A stretch of 64,000 bases of DNA, taken from contig NZ_DF967965.1 of NCBI RefSeq assembly GCF_001050195.2, positions 2,624,994-2,688,993 of the forward strand, read 5' to 3'. This stretch comes from Anaerolinea thermolimosa. GTDB lineage: Bacteria; Chloroflexota; Anaerolineae; Anaerolineales; Anaerolineaceae. The stretch's first letter is position 1. Every line of letters starts with the position of its first letter. The position numbers were made by a program, and so were the translations under genes. Below the pieces are notes generated by a model. That model was given only the letters and a program-made list of their open reading frames with translations, was not told the origin of the DNA and ran no database searches. Below are positions 53,951-63,069 of the stretch, piece by piece.

Positions 53951-55105
53951 TCACCCGATGGGATGATTTTGCCGCTGACGGCGGTCAGCCACCAGGAAGA
54001 TCAACGCCCCAATCAGCACCGCCAGGGCCACCACACGGAACATCCCTGCCCCGCCCAGGCGCTCCAGCAAAAAGCCGCCCGTGAGTGCCCCGGTGATGGC
54101 ACCCAGGCCCATCAATGTGGCATTGAAGACGCCTTGCGCCGTAGCTCCCAGGCCGCGCGGAGCCAGTTCATGAGCATAGGCAACGCCCGCCGCCCACAGC
54201 GAGGCGAAGGTCAGGCCGTGGAGAAGTTGAACGAGTAATACCTGCCAGGGAGCCTGGATGACCGAGTAGAGCAGCAGGCGCACAATGTAAGCCCCCAGCG
54301 CCATCAGTACCACCCCACGCGCTCCCAGCCGCTTCACCAGCTTACTGGAAAAAAAGAGCGCCGGAACTTCACTGACGGTGGCCGCCGCCAGAGCCAGCCC
54401 CATGAGCGTCTGTTGGGCGTTGAGCTCAGCCATGTACAGAAAGAGGTAATTATTCACCGTCGAACCTGCAACCCCGGCAAAGAAAACCACCAGTAAAAAG
54501 AACCACCAGCGCCGTTCACGCAGAAGAAGCCGGGCATCTTTCCAGTAATTCCCGCTTCCCACGCCGGGTGATACGTTCAGCCCTGCAGTCATCAGCCAGG
54601 CCAGCCCCATCACCAGCAAATACAGCCCGAAGGGCGCCGAAGCCCCATAGTTCCCGGCCAGCCAGCCTGCCAGCGGGCCCGAAAGCCCCCAGCCCACGGC
54701 TCCCCACAGGCGAATTCTGCCATATTCATTCCGCCGCTCCCCCAGCATGCTCAGCACCGAATGATCCACCAGCGGCACAATCGGCGCATTGAAAAAGGCA
54801 TAAGCTCCAATGCCCAGCGCCAGCCATCCCAGCGAGCGCGCCCCCAGGATCACCCCGGCGGCGGCCATAGCGCCGAGCATGGCTCCCAGAAGCACCCTGC
54901 GGTGATGGTGGGTGGCATCGGCCAGGCCACCCCACACCGGGGCGCCCACCAGGGTAATCAGTGGTACCAGGCTGGTCAACAGGCCAATCTGCCCGCCTTT
55001 ATATCCCAGGCTCTGGTAATACAACGGCAGAAACGGAATGAAGGCCGCCCAGGCGCCGTAAAACAAAAAATAGACCCATCTGGCACGTAAAAGAAAAATT
55101 CGCAT
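53951..55105 (-). CDS. Major facilitator superfamily transporter
   Basis: About 384 aa with about 12 hydrophobic segments. The MFS A-like loop is GGLADATHHHRRVLLGA, and repeated GxLADR-like and FGLYLLV segments appear in both halves. It belongs to the LacY/MelB-like group of permeases by the N-terminal FIPLFYQSLGYKGGQIG pattern (here LPLYYQSLGYKGGQIG). Substrate cannot be read. It lies close to the LLM gene on the same strand, so they may be one operon. Confidence 0.8.
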   Translation of the reverse strand: MRIFLLRARWVYFLFYGAWAAFIPFLPLYYQSLGYKGGQIGLLTSLVPLITLVGAPVWGGLADATHHHRRVLLGAMLGAMAAAGVILGARSLGWLALGIGAYAFFNAPIVPLVDHSVLSMLGERRNEYGRIRLWGAVGWGLSGPLAGWLAGNYGASAPFGLYLLVMGLAWLMTAGLNVSPGVGSGNYWKDARLLLRERRWWFFLLVVFFAGVAGSTVNNYLFLYMAELNAQQTLMGLALAAATVSEVPALFFSSKLVKRLGARGVVLMALGAYIVRLLLYSVIQAPWQVLLVQLLHGLTFASLWAAGVAYAHELAPRGLGATAQGVFNATLMGLGAITGALTGGFLLERLGGAGMFRVVALAVLIGALIFLVADRRQRQNHPIG

Positions 55106-55141
55106 CTGATTCCAGACCAATATGAAAGTTTGAAGGGGAAT

Positions 55142-55969
55142 TCAGCTCCGGGGCGGTCCCTGGAGAATGCAACCGAGAAGCGTTTCCTCATCCATTCCCC
55201 AGCTCGATTCAATCCACCAGGTAGCCCCTGCCTCTATCCAGGGGGCAATCACGTCCTCTCTCTGGTCGGGGCTCAGACCGTAGCTCTTCCCCTCAACAGG
55301 AAGATCAAAAGTTTTACCCTGCGGGGAGTGCTCCATCAACCAGGCCCTCATCACGGCCAGGTCTTCGGGCTTCACCTCGGTATACTCGCCCCGTTCATCC
55401 AACTTCATCGGGATCAGCCCGTCGCACTTGAGAACTCGCCGCATGGATTTCATCTTCGGCCAGATTCCCACCACCCACAGGGGGATGCGCGGTTGCTGCA
55501 CCGGACGCGGCGGGTAGTGCATTTCATCCACCAGGCTGAGTCTGAGATGGAAGTGTTTTCCATCATAATCAAAGGGCTTTCGCTGATAGAAAAGGGTGAG
55601 AAGGTCGATACTTTCATCCAGCAATTCACCGCGGATGCGAGGATCGGTGGGCACATCCGGGAAACCCTGCCAGCCCATCCATACTGCCCCTGCCCCCAGC
55701 CCTAAAATCAGCCGTCCCTGGCTGAGGCGGTCGATCGCCAGGCTCTCGCTCGCCAGATGCCACGGACGGCGTAGCGGCATCGCCAGCACCATCGTTCCCA
55801 GCGCAACACGCTCCGTAACCATCGCAGCGGCGGTGAGTGCAATGAGAGGATCTTCACACCAGATGGCATCCCCCACAAAGATGCCGTCCCAGCCGGCTTG
55901 CTCGGCTTCCCGTGCCAGCTCAGCCGTACGCCGGGCGCTGTTATAAGGAAGGACAATTCCATACTTCAT
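55142..55969 (-). CDS. LLM-class flavin-dependent oxidoreductase (paralogue)
   Basis: A 275-aa luciferase-like protein: MKYGIVLPYNSARRTAELA, EAEQAGWDGIFVGDAIW and ALGTMVLAMPLRRPWHLASE mirror the gene at 52088-52951, followed by GRLILGLGAGA. A much longer open frame extends upstream (to 56803), but it lies opposite PolX and lacks matching sequence, so ATG 55969 is taken. Paralogue pair of inverted orientation around the AKR and MFS genes. Substrate unknown. Confidence 0.85.
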   Translation of the reverse strand: MKYGIVLPYNSARRTAELAREAEQAGWDGIFVGDAIWCEDPLIALTAAAMVTERVALGTMVLAMPLRRPWHLASESLAIDRLSQGRLILGLGAGAVWMGWQGFPDVPTDPRIRGELLDESIDLLTLFYQRKPFDYDGKHFHLRLSLVDEMHYPPRPVQQPRIPLWVVGIWPKMKSMRRVLKCDGLIPMKLDERGEYTEVKPEDLAVMRAWLMEHSPQGKTFDLPVEGKSYGLSPDQREDVIAPWIEAGATWWIESSWGMDEETLLGCILQGPPRS

Positions 55970-56155
55970 TTTTGGTGTGCTCCCTGTCCGGGGATGCGCC
56001 CCCCATACTCTCCAGCCCGCAGGCGCGCATTTACCTGCTCTTTGCCAAAGTATACCACGGGCCTCTTCGGCACTTCCCCTCATGCCGTCAGTTGGATTTT
56101 TCCCCCTCACCTGGACTATAATCGACCAGGATACTCGATAATGATGGAGCTCCAC

Positions 56156-57883
56156 ATGACCAACCAGGAACTTGCCGACGTCTTCGACCGTATCGCCAAC
56201 CTGATGAAAATTCAGGGCGAAATGGTTTTTAAAATCCGCGCCTATGAACGCGCCGCTGAAACCCTGCGCGCCCTGGGCGAAGAAGCCAGCGCCATCGCCG
56301 CCCGTGGCGAACTGACCAGCGTGCCCGGCATCGGGAAAGCCATTGCCGAGAAAATCGAAGAATTGCTTCAGACGGGCCGCCTGGGTTTTCTGGAGCGGCT
56401 CGAAGAAGAAGTGCCCCCCTCGCTCCTCGAACTGCTTAAAGTGCCCGGCGTTGGGCCTAAAAAAGTGGCCCTCTTCTGGAAAGAATGCAACATTCTCACC
56501 CTGGACGACCTTAAAAAAGCCGCAGAAGAGGGCCGCCTGCGGTCTCTGCCCGGCATGGGAGAGAAATCCGAGGCCAGCATCCTGGCAGGCATTGCCAGCC
56601 TCGCTCAACGCAGCAGGCGCATGACTCTGGGCCGCGCCTGGGAGGCCGCCCAGCGCTGGCTGGGCTGGCTGCGCTCTCAGGCCGGGGTTGAACGTGCCGA
56701 ACCCGCCGGTAGCCTGCGCCGCTGGAAAGAAACCATCGGCGACCTCGACTTGGTGATCGCCCACCGCGATCCGGTTGCCCTCATGCAAGCCTTTACTTCC
56801 CACCCCGAGGTGGCCCGCACCCTCGGCCAGGGAGAAAACAAATCAAGCATAGAACTGCGCGATGGGGCGCGCATTCAACTCTGGGCCCAGCCTCCCGAAT
56901 CCTTTGGGGCGCTCTGGCAATACGCCACCGGATCCAAAGACCATAATGTGCGCCTGCGTGAACTGGCGCAAAAGAAGGGGCTTTCGCTCTCAGAACGCGG
57001 CCTCCTCGATGAAGCGGGGAACCTTAGGCGCATCGCCGATGAAGCCGATCTTTATGCCGCGCTCGGTCTGGAATGGATTCCCCCCGAATTACGCGAAGAC
57101 CGCGGAGAGATTGAAGCCGCCGCCCGTCATGCCCTCCCCCGCCTCGTGACCCTGGAAGACATCCGGGCTGACCTGCACTGCCATACCACCTGGAGCGATG
57201 GCGTCTCCACCATTGAGGAAATGGCCCGCGCCGCCATCCAGCATGGTTACCACGTGCTGGCCATCACCGATCATTCCAGCTACATGGGCATCGTGGGCGG
57301 CATGAAACCCGAAGACCTCCCCCGGCAAAAAGCTGAGATTGCCGCCGTACAGCAAAAGCTCGGTGATCAGATTCTCCTCCTCCAGGGGGCCGAGGTAGAC
57401 ATCCGATCCGACGGAATCATGGATTACCCCGATGAAGTGCTTGCCAGCCTCGACCTCGTCATCGCCTCGCTGCACACCAGCCTGCGTCAGCCCCGCGAAC
57501 AGATCACCGCGCGCCTGCTCAACGCCATTCGCAACCCCCATGTCGACATCATCGCCCACCCCACCGGGCGCCTCCTCCCCGACCGCTCCGGCGCCGACCT
57601 CGACTGGCAGGCCGTGTTTGCCGCTCTGCAGGAAAATGGCACCGCGCTGGAGATCAACGCCAGCCCCTCACGCCTGGATGCCGATGACGCTCACACCCGT
57701 TACGCGGCCTCGCTGGGGATTCCCATCGTCATCAACACCGACGCCCACGCCCCGGGCGGCCTGCACGAGATGCGCTTCGGGGTGGCCGTGGCACGCCGCG
57801 CCTGGCTGGAAGCCCCGCAGGTAATCAACACCTGGGAGACTCACCGCCTGCTGGACTGGCTGAAACAGCGTGGAAAACGCTGA
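56156..57883 (+). CDS. polX: Family X DNA polymerase/3'-5' exonuclease PolX
   Basis: A 575-aa protein. The N-terminal helical HhH region (GIGKAIAEKIEELL, GVGPKKVALFW) is followed by the nucleotidyltransferase site with D196 and D198 (GDLDLVIAH) and a C-terminal PHP domain starting at D339-L-H341-C-H343 with GDH-type downstream residues (ITDHSSYMG, HPTGRLL, NTDAHAPGG). This is the standard bacterial PolX layout for base-excision repair gap filling and exonuclease action. ATG 56156 has GGAG at 6 bases, and the start MTNQELADVF matches the family. TATAAT at 56117-56122 is a candidate promoter. Confidence 0.95.
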   Translation: MTNQELADVFDRIANLMKIQGEMVFKIRAYERAAETLRALGEEASAIAARGELTSVPGIGKAIAEKIEELLQTGRLGFLERLEEEVPPSLLELLKVPGVGPKKVALFWKECNILTLDDLKKAAEEGRLRSLPGMGEKSEASILAGIASLAQRSRRMTLGRAWEAAQRWLGWLRSQAGVERAEPAGSLRRWKETIGDLDLVIAHRDPVALMQAFTSHPEVARTLGQGENKSSIELRDGARIQLWAQPPESFGALWQYATGSKDHNVRLRELAQKKGLSLSERGLLDEAGNLRRIADEADLYAALGLEWIPPELREDRGEIEAAARHALPRLVTLEDIRADLHCHTTWSDGVSTIEEMARAAIQHGYHVLAITDHSSYMGIVGGMKPEDLPRQKAEIAAVQQKLGDQILLLQGAEVDIRSDGIMDYPDEVLASLDLVIASLHTSLRQPREQITARLLNAIRNPHVDIIAHPTGRLLPDRSGADLDWQAVFAALQENGTALEINASPSRLDADDAHTRYAASLGIPIVINTDAHAPGGLHEMRFGVAVARRAWLEAPQVINTWETHRLLDWLKQRGKR

Positions 57884-57884
57884 C

Positions 57885-60143
57885 TTACGGCAGCGGCGCG
57901 TAGAAAACCCGGTTGCCAAACGCCAGTAAAGCCCGCCGGTTGGGGGTGATGACGAAAGCCGTCGCCGCCTTCGCAGGCAGCGGGTATTCGGGCTCCACCT
58001 GCGGGCGGTACTGCCGCTGAAGGTTCAACTTGCGTAAACTGAAGTGGTAAATCGAGGACGCCCGGTCATCAAGGATGTAGAGCGAGGGATCGGGCGGCTG
58101 GGTGGTTTGCATCCGAATAAAGCGGGCATCCTCAAAGGTGAGCGGATCCGGCACACGGCCGTGGCGTGAATCGCCGTAGGGAGCCGGATCGGTGCACTCG
58201 GTGGTGAAGCCCGAAGCCGAGCAGGTGGTCATACTCCCATCCTGATGGAGCAGGTAGAGGTACTCCTGATCCACCGCCATGTCGATCACATCGGTCATGT
58301 GCGGAATCTGGTTGTCGAAATACAGCCGGGGCGGAGAAGCAAACAACATGCCATCGCTCCTGAAGTAGCGGTACACCGCGTTCACTTTGGCATCCAGCAC
58401 ATACAGCGTATCCTGGAAGATGGTCATGCGGCTGATGGCGCCCCAGTTGATATCCGGCGGGATGAGGGTCATACTGCTGAAGCCGCTCACCCCGGGCGCA
58501 CAGAACACCAGGTTGCCCCCCGCATCGATGCCTGCTACAGTGGCCTTGAACTCATTCACCGGCGGCAGTGGGGCAATATCCAGCAGTGGGCCAATGATGA
58601 CCGCCCCGGCTTTCCCCGGCCCGCAGGTAAAGCGGGAGTCCAGCTCATACCCCTGGCTGGTGCGGAAAAGCCGGTAAACCTGCCCGATCTGCCCATCGAG
58701 CAGGTACACATCGCTGATCGTTGCCACCATGCGGGTGACCACCACCCCTTCAGGTAATGGACTGCCCGCAGGCAGGTAATTCAGGCGCACAATGCCCTCC
58801 ATTTCATCCAGGGCATGTTGCGCCTTCTGCCGCAGTTGATCGGCTTCTTCCGAGTGGCCATAACCGGCGGCTTTGTCCAGCCAGGCCAGCGTCTGATTCC
58901 AGTCCTCACGGCGCAGTGCCTCATCGCCTGCCGCCGCCGCCTGCTCGGCAAACTGTGCCGCAGTGCGCAGGTAAGCGCGGTATTGTTCTCCCCGCCCGCG
59001 CTGAAAATACACGGTCGCCGCCACAGCCGTCACCATCAACGGCACTGCCAGCGCAATGAAAAGCATCGTGGAAGGCGAAAGGTTAAGCCCCGCCGCGGGC
59101 TGGTCAGGCAGTACCCGTGCCGCCAGCCTTGAAGCCTGCTCCCGCAACCAGGCGAAGCGTGCCCGCAACCAGGCAATCGCCCCCGCGAGGCGACCCGCCG
59201 CAGCCGCCCAGGCCGGGGAGAGAGCGTGTCTCTCGCGCACCGGGCGGGCGGGTTTCGGGCGCCGCGGGAATGAAGCGCCTTCAGGTGGACGGCTGTCTCG
59301 CCGCTGAACCGGGGGCTCTGACGGGGGTGTCTCGGGAACCTCAACGGCCTTCTCAGGAAGGGTGCCTCCCGCAACGAGGGGCTTGCCGCTTAAATAATGG
59401 CCGCTCACCTGCCCCCCTGAAGCAACCGATGCAGGCGCGTTTGATGCCGCGGACTGCCGGGTAGGCTCCATGCGTAGCCAGCGCACCTCACCCCGGCCCG
59501 GTTGCAGACGCACCAGACCGGCCTGCACATCCAGCGCGCTTTGAGCAAGCCGCGCACGAAGCTCATCCATCGCCAGCCCGCACCAGCTTTGAAGGGTATC
59601 TTCCGGCCAGTCCGGGGCAGTCGGAGCCGCAAACAGCAGGGTGAGGTCGGCCTCTACTGCAATCGTAAAGTAACGCCCTGCCACCACCCGTGCCTGTCCC
59701 AGCCCGCGCGCCGCGGCGTCGCCAAAACGTTCGCTTCCCCGCGCGCTGAGCGCGAAAACCTGCACCGCCCCCACCAGCAGCAGGTAAATCGTCTCACCGT
59801 GCATCACGGCCATCGCCAGGTTGCCGATCACCTGCCCGCCCTGACGTGCCGCGCGTAGATTACGGTTGAGTAAAAATTCGTTCAGACGTTCGGCGGTAAC
59901 GCGCATCCCTGAAGTGACCGAGCCCGCCGCGGTGAAGTACGTCTCGGCCAGGCGCGAGAGCATCTCCTGCTGGACATGCGGGCTGAGCGGCGCCGTGCCG
60001 CTCTGCGCGAAGAAGAGCACCAGCCGGTCCTGGGCGCGCAGGCGCGCTGCCCGCCGGGGTGCACCTGCGGCGTACCAGCCTGCCGGGCGCCCCTGCTCCT
60101 GACCGGCTTCCTGATTGACCCAGTCTAACGTCAGATCTGCCAA
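57885..60143 (-). CDS. PP2C-like/transmembrane/beta-propeller-type protein
   Basis: A 752-aa protein. Residues of about 1-215 resemble a degenerate PPM/PP2C phosphatase domain (LFFAQSGTAPLSPH, GNLAMAVMHGETIYLLLVGAVQVFAL), but typical metal-binding Asp motifs (D-G-x-G, G-D-S) are weak. A Pro-rich linker leads to a membrane segment (MLFIALAVPLMVTAVAATVYF, about 365-390), a short helical region and a beta-strand repeat section (YLLDGQIGQVYRLF, YVLDAKVNAVYRYF, YLLHQDGSMTT) like a propeller. TTG 60143 is the start. It is divergent from the Tad-like genes and may be their regulator or co-component. Confidence 0.6.
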   Translation of the reverse strand: MADLTLDWVNQEAGQEQGRPAGWYAAGAPRRAARLRAQDRLVLFFAQSGTAPLSPHVQQEMLSRLAETYFTAAGSVTSGMRVTAERLNEFLLNRNLRAARQGGQVIGNLAMAVMHGETIYLLLVGAVQVFALSARGSERFGDAAARGLGQARVVAGRYFTIAVEADLTLLFAAPTAPDWPEDTLQSWCGLAMDELRARLAQSALDVQAGLVRLQPGRGEVRWLRMEPTRQSAASNAPASVASGGQVSGHYLSGKPLVAGGTLPEKAVEVPETPPSEPPVQRRDSRPPEGASFPRRPKPARPVRERHALSPAWAAAAGRLAGAIAWLRARFAWLREQASRLAARVLPDQPAAGLNLSPSTMLFIALAVPLMVTAVAATVYFQRGRGEQYRAYLRTAAQFAEQAAAAGDEALRREDWNQTLAWLDKAAGYGHSEEADQLRQKAQHALDEMEGIVRLNYLPAGSPLPEGVVVTRMVATISDVYLLDGQIGQVYRLFRTSQGYELDSRFTCGPGKAGAVIIGPLLDIAPLPPVNEFKATVAGIDAGGNLVFCAPGVSGFSSMTLIPPDINWGAISRMTIFQDTLYVLDAKVNAVYRYFRSDGMLFASPPRLYFDNQIPHMTDVIDMAVDQEYLYLLHQDGSMTTCSASGFTTECTDPAPYGDSRHGRVPDPLTFEDARFIRMQTTQPPDPSLYILDDRASSIYHFSLRKLNLQRQYRPQVEPEYPLPAKAATAFVITPNRRALLAFGNRVFYAPLP

Positions 60144-60235
60144 GGCTCCTGTTCCTCTGCGAGATGATTATACATAAGAATGTCTCGTTTTTGTTACAAA
60201 CCCGTTGAACCTTCCTTACAATTCTCCCTATCCTC

Positions 60236-60264
60236 TTGACACCACCCCCGCCGCCCGGTATTGT
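60236..60264 (+). promoter_or_regulatory. Promoter of the Tad-like operon
   Basis: -35 TTGACA (60236-60241), 17-base spacer, -10 TATTGT (60259-60264). It serves the genes from 60339. TATAAT for the divergent gene is at 60167-60172 on the minus strand. Confidence 0.65.
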
Positions 60265-60338
60265 AACAGCAGGGCCTTTCTCTGCCATTCAAAAAGGGCC
60301 ATCCCATTCACAAACCGAACAGGTGCAAGACTTTTGCC

Positions 60339-61199
60339 ATGTCCTCCAACAAACGCCGGCTTACCTTCCCCTTCTTTCGGGCGCGTCCACGCGGCCAGTC
60401 CTTCCTGGAGCTGGCCCTCGTCCTTCCCATCCTGCTGATCATGCTGCTGGGGCTGGTGGAGGTGGCCTACTTCGTGGGCCACTACCTCGACGCGCTCGAC
60501 CTCACCCGCGAGGCCGCCCGCTTCGCCTCCATCCGCGACCCGTTCGCCCCCGTCGTCTCCGACCTTAACTGCTTTACGGGCGACCGCTTCAACTTCTACT
60601 GGGACACTGCGTGCGTTTTCTCCCCACCTGATACGGATGGAGCCCAGACTGAATGCAAAGCCGCCCTGGCTTCCAACGGGCAGGACCTCGGCGGGGGGAA
60701 CCTCCTCTGGTGGTGCAACGGCATGAACCAGTACCTGGATTTCAACCCCGAAACGGATGACATCGTCATCAGCCTTTACACGGTTAAAAAGGACAATTCC
60801 ATCGCTGCCACCCACCCCAACGGGGCCGAATCAGTCATTGATTACAAGGGCCACACCAGTTTCTACTGGGCCTTCTCCAACCACAAAACCGGCACCTACG
60901 TGGCCACCGATAACTGGAAGAAAGATTGCCGCGGCAATGTAGTGCGCACCGAACCTCACTACACCCAGGCCCGCCTGGAGGATGAGCTTAACCTTTCCAG
61001 CGGCGAGTTTCCCAGCGATGTGACCCCTGCCGCGGTCAATGCCAACCGCGGCTTCGTGGCCGTGGAAATCTTCTACTGCCATCAGCAGATCCTCGGGGTG
61101 CCCATCCTGACCGATTTTATCCCCAACCCGCTCATGCTTCACGCTTACACCCTCATGCCTCTCCCCGCGGCGGCTCCAACCGCCACAACCAAACCCTGA
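60339..61199 (+). CDS. TadE-like pilus-assembly/secreted protein
   Basis: A 286-aa protein. The N-terminus has the TadE pattern: a basic stretch, then RGQSFLELALVLPILLIMLLGLVEVA, a hydrophobic segment starting after the GQS-x-L/V-E signature where TadE-type pseudopilins are cleaved, and LTREAARFASIRDP. The rest is a Cys-rich extracytoplasmic part (DLNCFTGD, CVFSPP, WWCNG, KKDCRGN). It is the first gene of an operon with two more Tad-like genes. It may be a minor pseudopilin or surface adhesin. Confidence 0.75.
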   Translation: MSSNKRRLTFPFFRARPRGQSFLELALVLPILLIMLLGLVEVAYFVGHYLDALDLTREAARFASIRDPFAPVVSDLNCFTGDRFNFYWDTACVFSPPDTDGAQTECKAALASNGQDLGGGNLLWWCNGMNQYLDFNPETDDIVISLYTVKKDNSIAATHPNGAESVIDYKGHTSFYWAFSNHKTGTYVATDNWKKDCRGNVVRTEPHYTQARLEDELNLSSGEFPSDVTPAAVNANRGFVAVEIFYCHQQILGVPILTDFIPNPLMLHAYTLMPLPAAAPTATTKP

Positions 61200-61200
61200 T

Positions 61201-63054
61201 ATGACTCCTCAACCTCTCCCTCCCTCCCCTTCCAAACGTTCTCGCGGCCAAGTGCTGGTCATTTTTGCCGTCTCTCTGCTGGCGTTGCTTTTCTTCGTCG
61301 GTCTGGCGGTGGATGCCGGCGTGGCCTATGTGTCTTACGGCCAGCTCAAACGCGCGGTAGATGCCGCCGCCGTGGCCGCCGCCAACAACTTCAAACGCGG
61401 CGCCAGATACGAAGAAATGGTCGCCGCCAGCCTCGAAGTGCTCAAGGCCCACAACATTGATACCTCTCCCTCGGTGCTGGACCTCAACGTGCTCATCTGC
61501 GACCGGGACGGCGATAACACGACCGATGCCTCCCTGGAGACCGAACACCCGCAGTTCTTCGCCCTTTGCCCCAAACCTGGAGAAACCCAGCGCAAGCTGG
61601 TGTGGGTCGAGGCGCGCCAGCGCACCCCGTTTTACTTCCTCTCCCTGCTGGGGTTCAACAACATTTCCCTCTCCACCAACTCCACCGCTGAGGCCGCCGC
61701 GGTAGAACTGGTGCTCGTCATCGACACTTCCGAATCCATGGCCAGTGAATGTGCCGACCCCAAAGGCGCCGATTACTTCAACTGCAATGTGTTCAAGACC
61801 ACCGGCTACGGCAAATCCACCAGCTCCGATTACGACCCCTCTCTGTGCAACCCGGTGACCGATGCCGCGGGGAACGTCATCCAGAAGAGCACCTGCTACC
61901 CCCTGCGCGACGCGCTGGATGCCGCCGAAAAGCTGGTAGACACCCTCTACGAAGGCTATGACCGCATCTCTCTGGTGACTTTTGACACCGAAGCCCACAA
62001 AGTCTTCGATCTGATGCCCCTGGTAGGGGGCAACCGCGCCACCGTGATCAATAAAATTCAGTCCATCAAATTGCACGACGACGCCCCCTACGCGCGCATG
62101 TGGCCCGAGTGGCGCAACCACCTCAACCTCGTCAACACCGCCAACCCTGAAGACCGCGACGGCGATGGCGCCGACGCCGACCCCCTCCTCCCCTGCACCC
62201 TGGACGACAACCGCTGGGATGAAGCTAAAGGCATTCCCTGCGATGACGACACCATGCTGGATGCTTTCGACTGGGACAAGGACGGCAAATTCACCCCCAA
62301 CGATGACACCGTCGCCCGCCAGTGGCTGGCAGATACCGGCTACGGCTCTTACCTCAACCCATTCTCGCTCGTCTCCACCTGCACCGGTTGCGGCATGCGC
62401 CAGGCCTCGGAGATTTTGAAAGCGCAGGGCCGCCCCGGCGCGGTGTGGGTGATCGTCTTCCTTTCGGACGGTGCGGTGAACATGTCGGATACCTACCGCA
62501 CCTTCAGCGATCCCGACCGCATTCCGGCTTCCTTCCCGTACGGCTTTTGCACCAAGAAGTACTGGAGCGTCTTCTGCACCGATAAAGACTTCTCGCCCCG
62601 CTACTGCATCGATTACAACAAGACCACACCTTCCGATAGCAGTAAAACCTGCCCGCCCGGCTCCACCTGGGAACTGCGCAACCCGCTCACTTCCAACTAC
62701 TCGCCGTACGACTACGCCCTGGACATGACCGACGAAGCCGCTCTCACCGTGGTGCGTAATGCCGCCAACTTAACCGACCCGCGTTACAACCCCAACGAGC
62801 CGCTGGGGAACGACATCGCCATTTACACCATCGGGCTGGGGCCGGCCATCTCCTACGGCGAAGACCTGTTGCGCTACATGGCCGCCGTGGGCGATGACGG
62901 CGACCGCGTCACCGACCAGTGCAAAAACAGCCTGGGCGTCCCAGCGCCGAAGAAGACCTCCTGTGGTCAGTACTATTACGCGGCGGTCGGCGATGACCTC
63001 CTCCCCATTTTCGATAACATCGCCAGCCGCATTTACACCAAGATCACCCACTAG
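61201..63054 (+). CDS. TadG-like protein with von Willebrand A domain
   Basis: A 617-aa protein. The Tad-type N-terminus is KRSRGQVLVIFAVSLLALLFFVGLAVDAG followed by LKRAVDAAAVAAANN, as in TadG. The VWA domain begins with the MIDAS D175-T-S-E-S in VLVIDTSES, with a second metal residue region VWVIVFLSDGAVN. Cys pairs (STCTGCG, CIDYN) and Asp-rich stretches suggest Ca2+-bound surface loops. It is the second gene of the operon and starts one base after the first. It may be a surface adhesin exported by a Tad-type machine. Confidence 0.8.
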   Translation: MTPQPLPPSPSKRSRGQVLVIFAVSLLALLFFVGLAVDAGVAYVSYGQLKRAVDAAAVAAANNFKRGARYEEMVAASLEVLKAHNIDTSPSVLDLNVLICDRDGDNTTDASLETEHPQFFALCPKPGETQRKLVWVEARQRTPFYFLSLLGFNNISLSTNSTAEAAAVELVLVIDTSESMASECADPKGADYFNCNVFKTTGYGKSTSSDYDPSLCNPVTDAAGNVIQKSTCYPLRDALDAAEKLVDTLYEGYDRISLVTFDTEAHKVFDLMPLVGGNRATVINKIQSIKLHDDAPYARMWPEWRNHLNLVNTANPEDRDGDGADADPLLPCTLDDNRWDEAKGIPCDDDTMLDAFDWDKDGKFTPNDDTVARQWLADTGYGSYLNPFSLVSTCTGCGMRQASEILKAQGRPGAVWVIVFLSDGAVNMSDTYRTFSDPDRIPASFPYGFCTKKYWSVFCTDKDFSPRYCIDYNKTTPSDSSKTCPPGSTWELRNPLTSNYSPYDYALDMTDEAALTVVRNAANLTDPRYNPNEPLGNDIAIYTIGLGPAISYGEDLLRYMAAVGDDGDRVTDQCKNSLGVPAPKKTSCGQYYYAAVGDDLLPIFDNIASRIYTKITH

Positions 63055-63069
63055 AAGAAGGGGGAAGCG

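Noticed and set aside
55970..56803. N-terminal extension of the LLM gene to 56803
   Set aside because: The extension is antisense to PolX and reads as low-complexity Gly/Ala/Phe. The LLM start MKYGIVLPYN at 55969 matches the family.
61153..62121. Long open frame (322 aa) antisense to the TadG-like gene
   Set aside because: It lies fully opposite a gene with clear Tad and VWA motifs. Its Gly/Val/His-rich translation shows no domain and is a GC-driven shadow.
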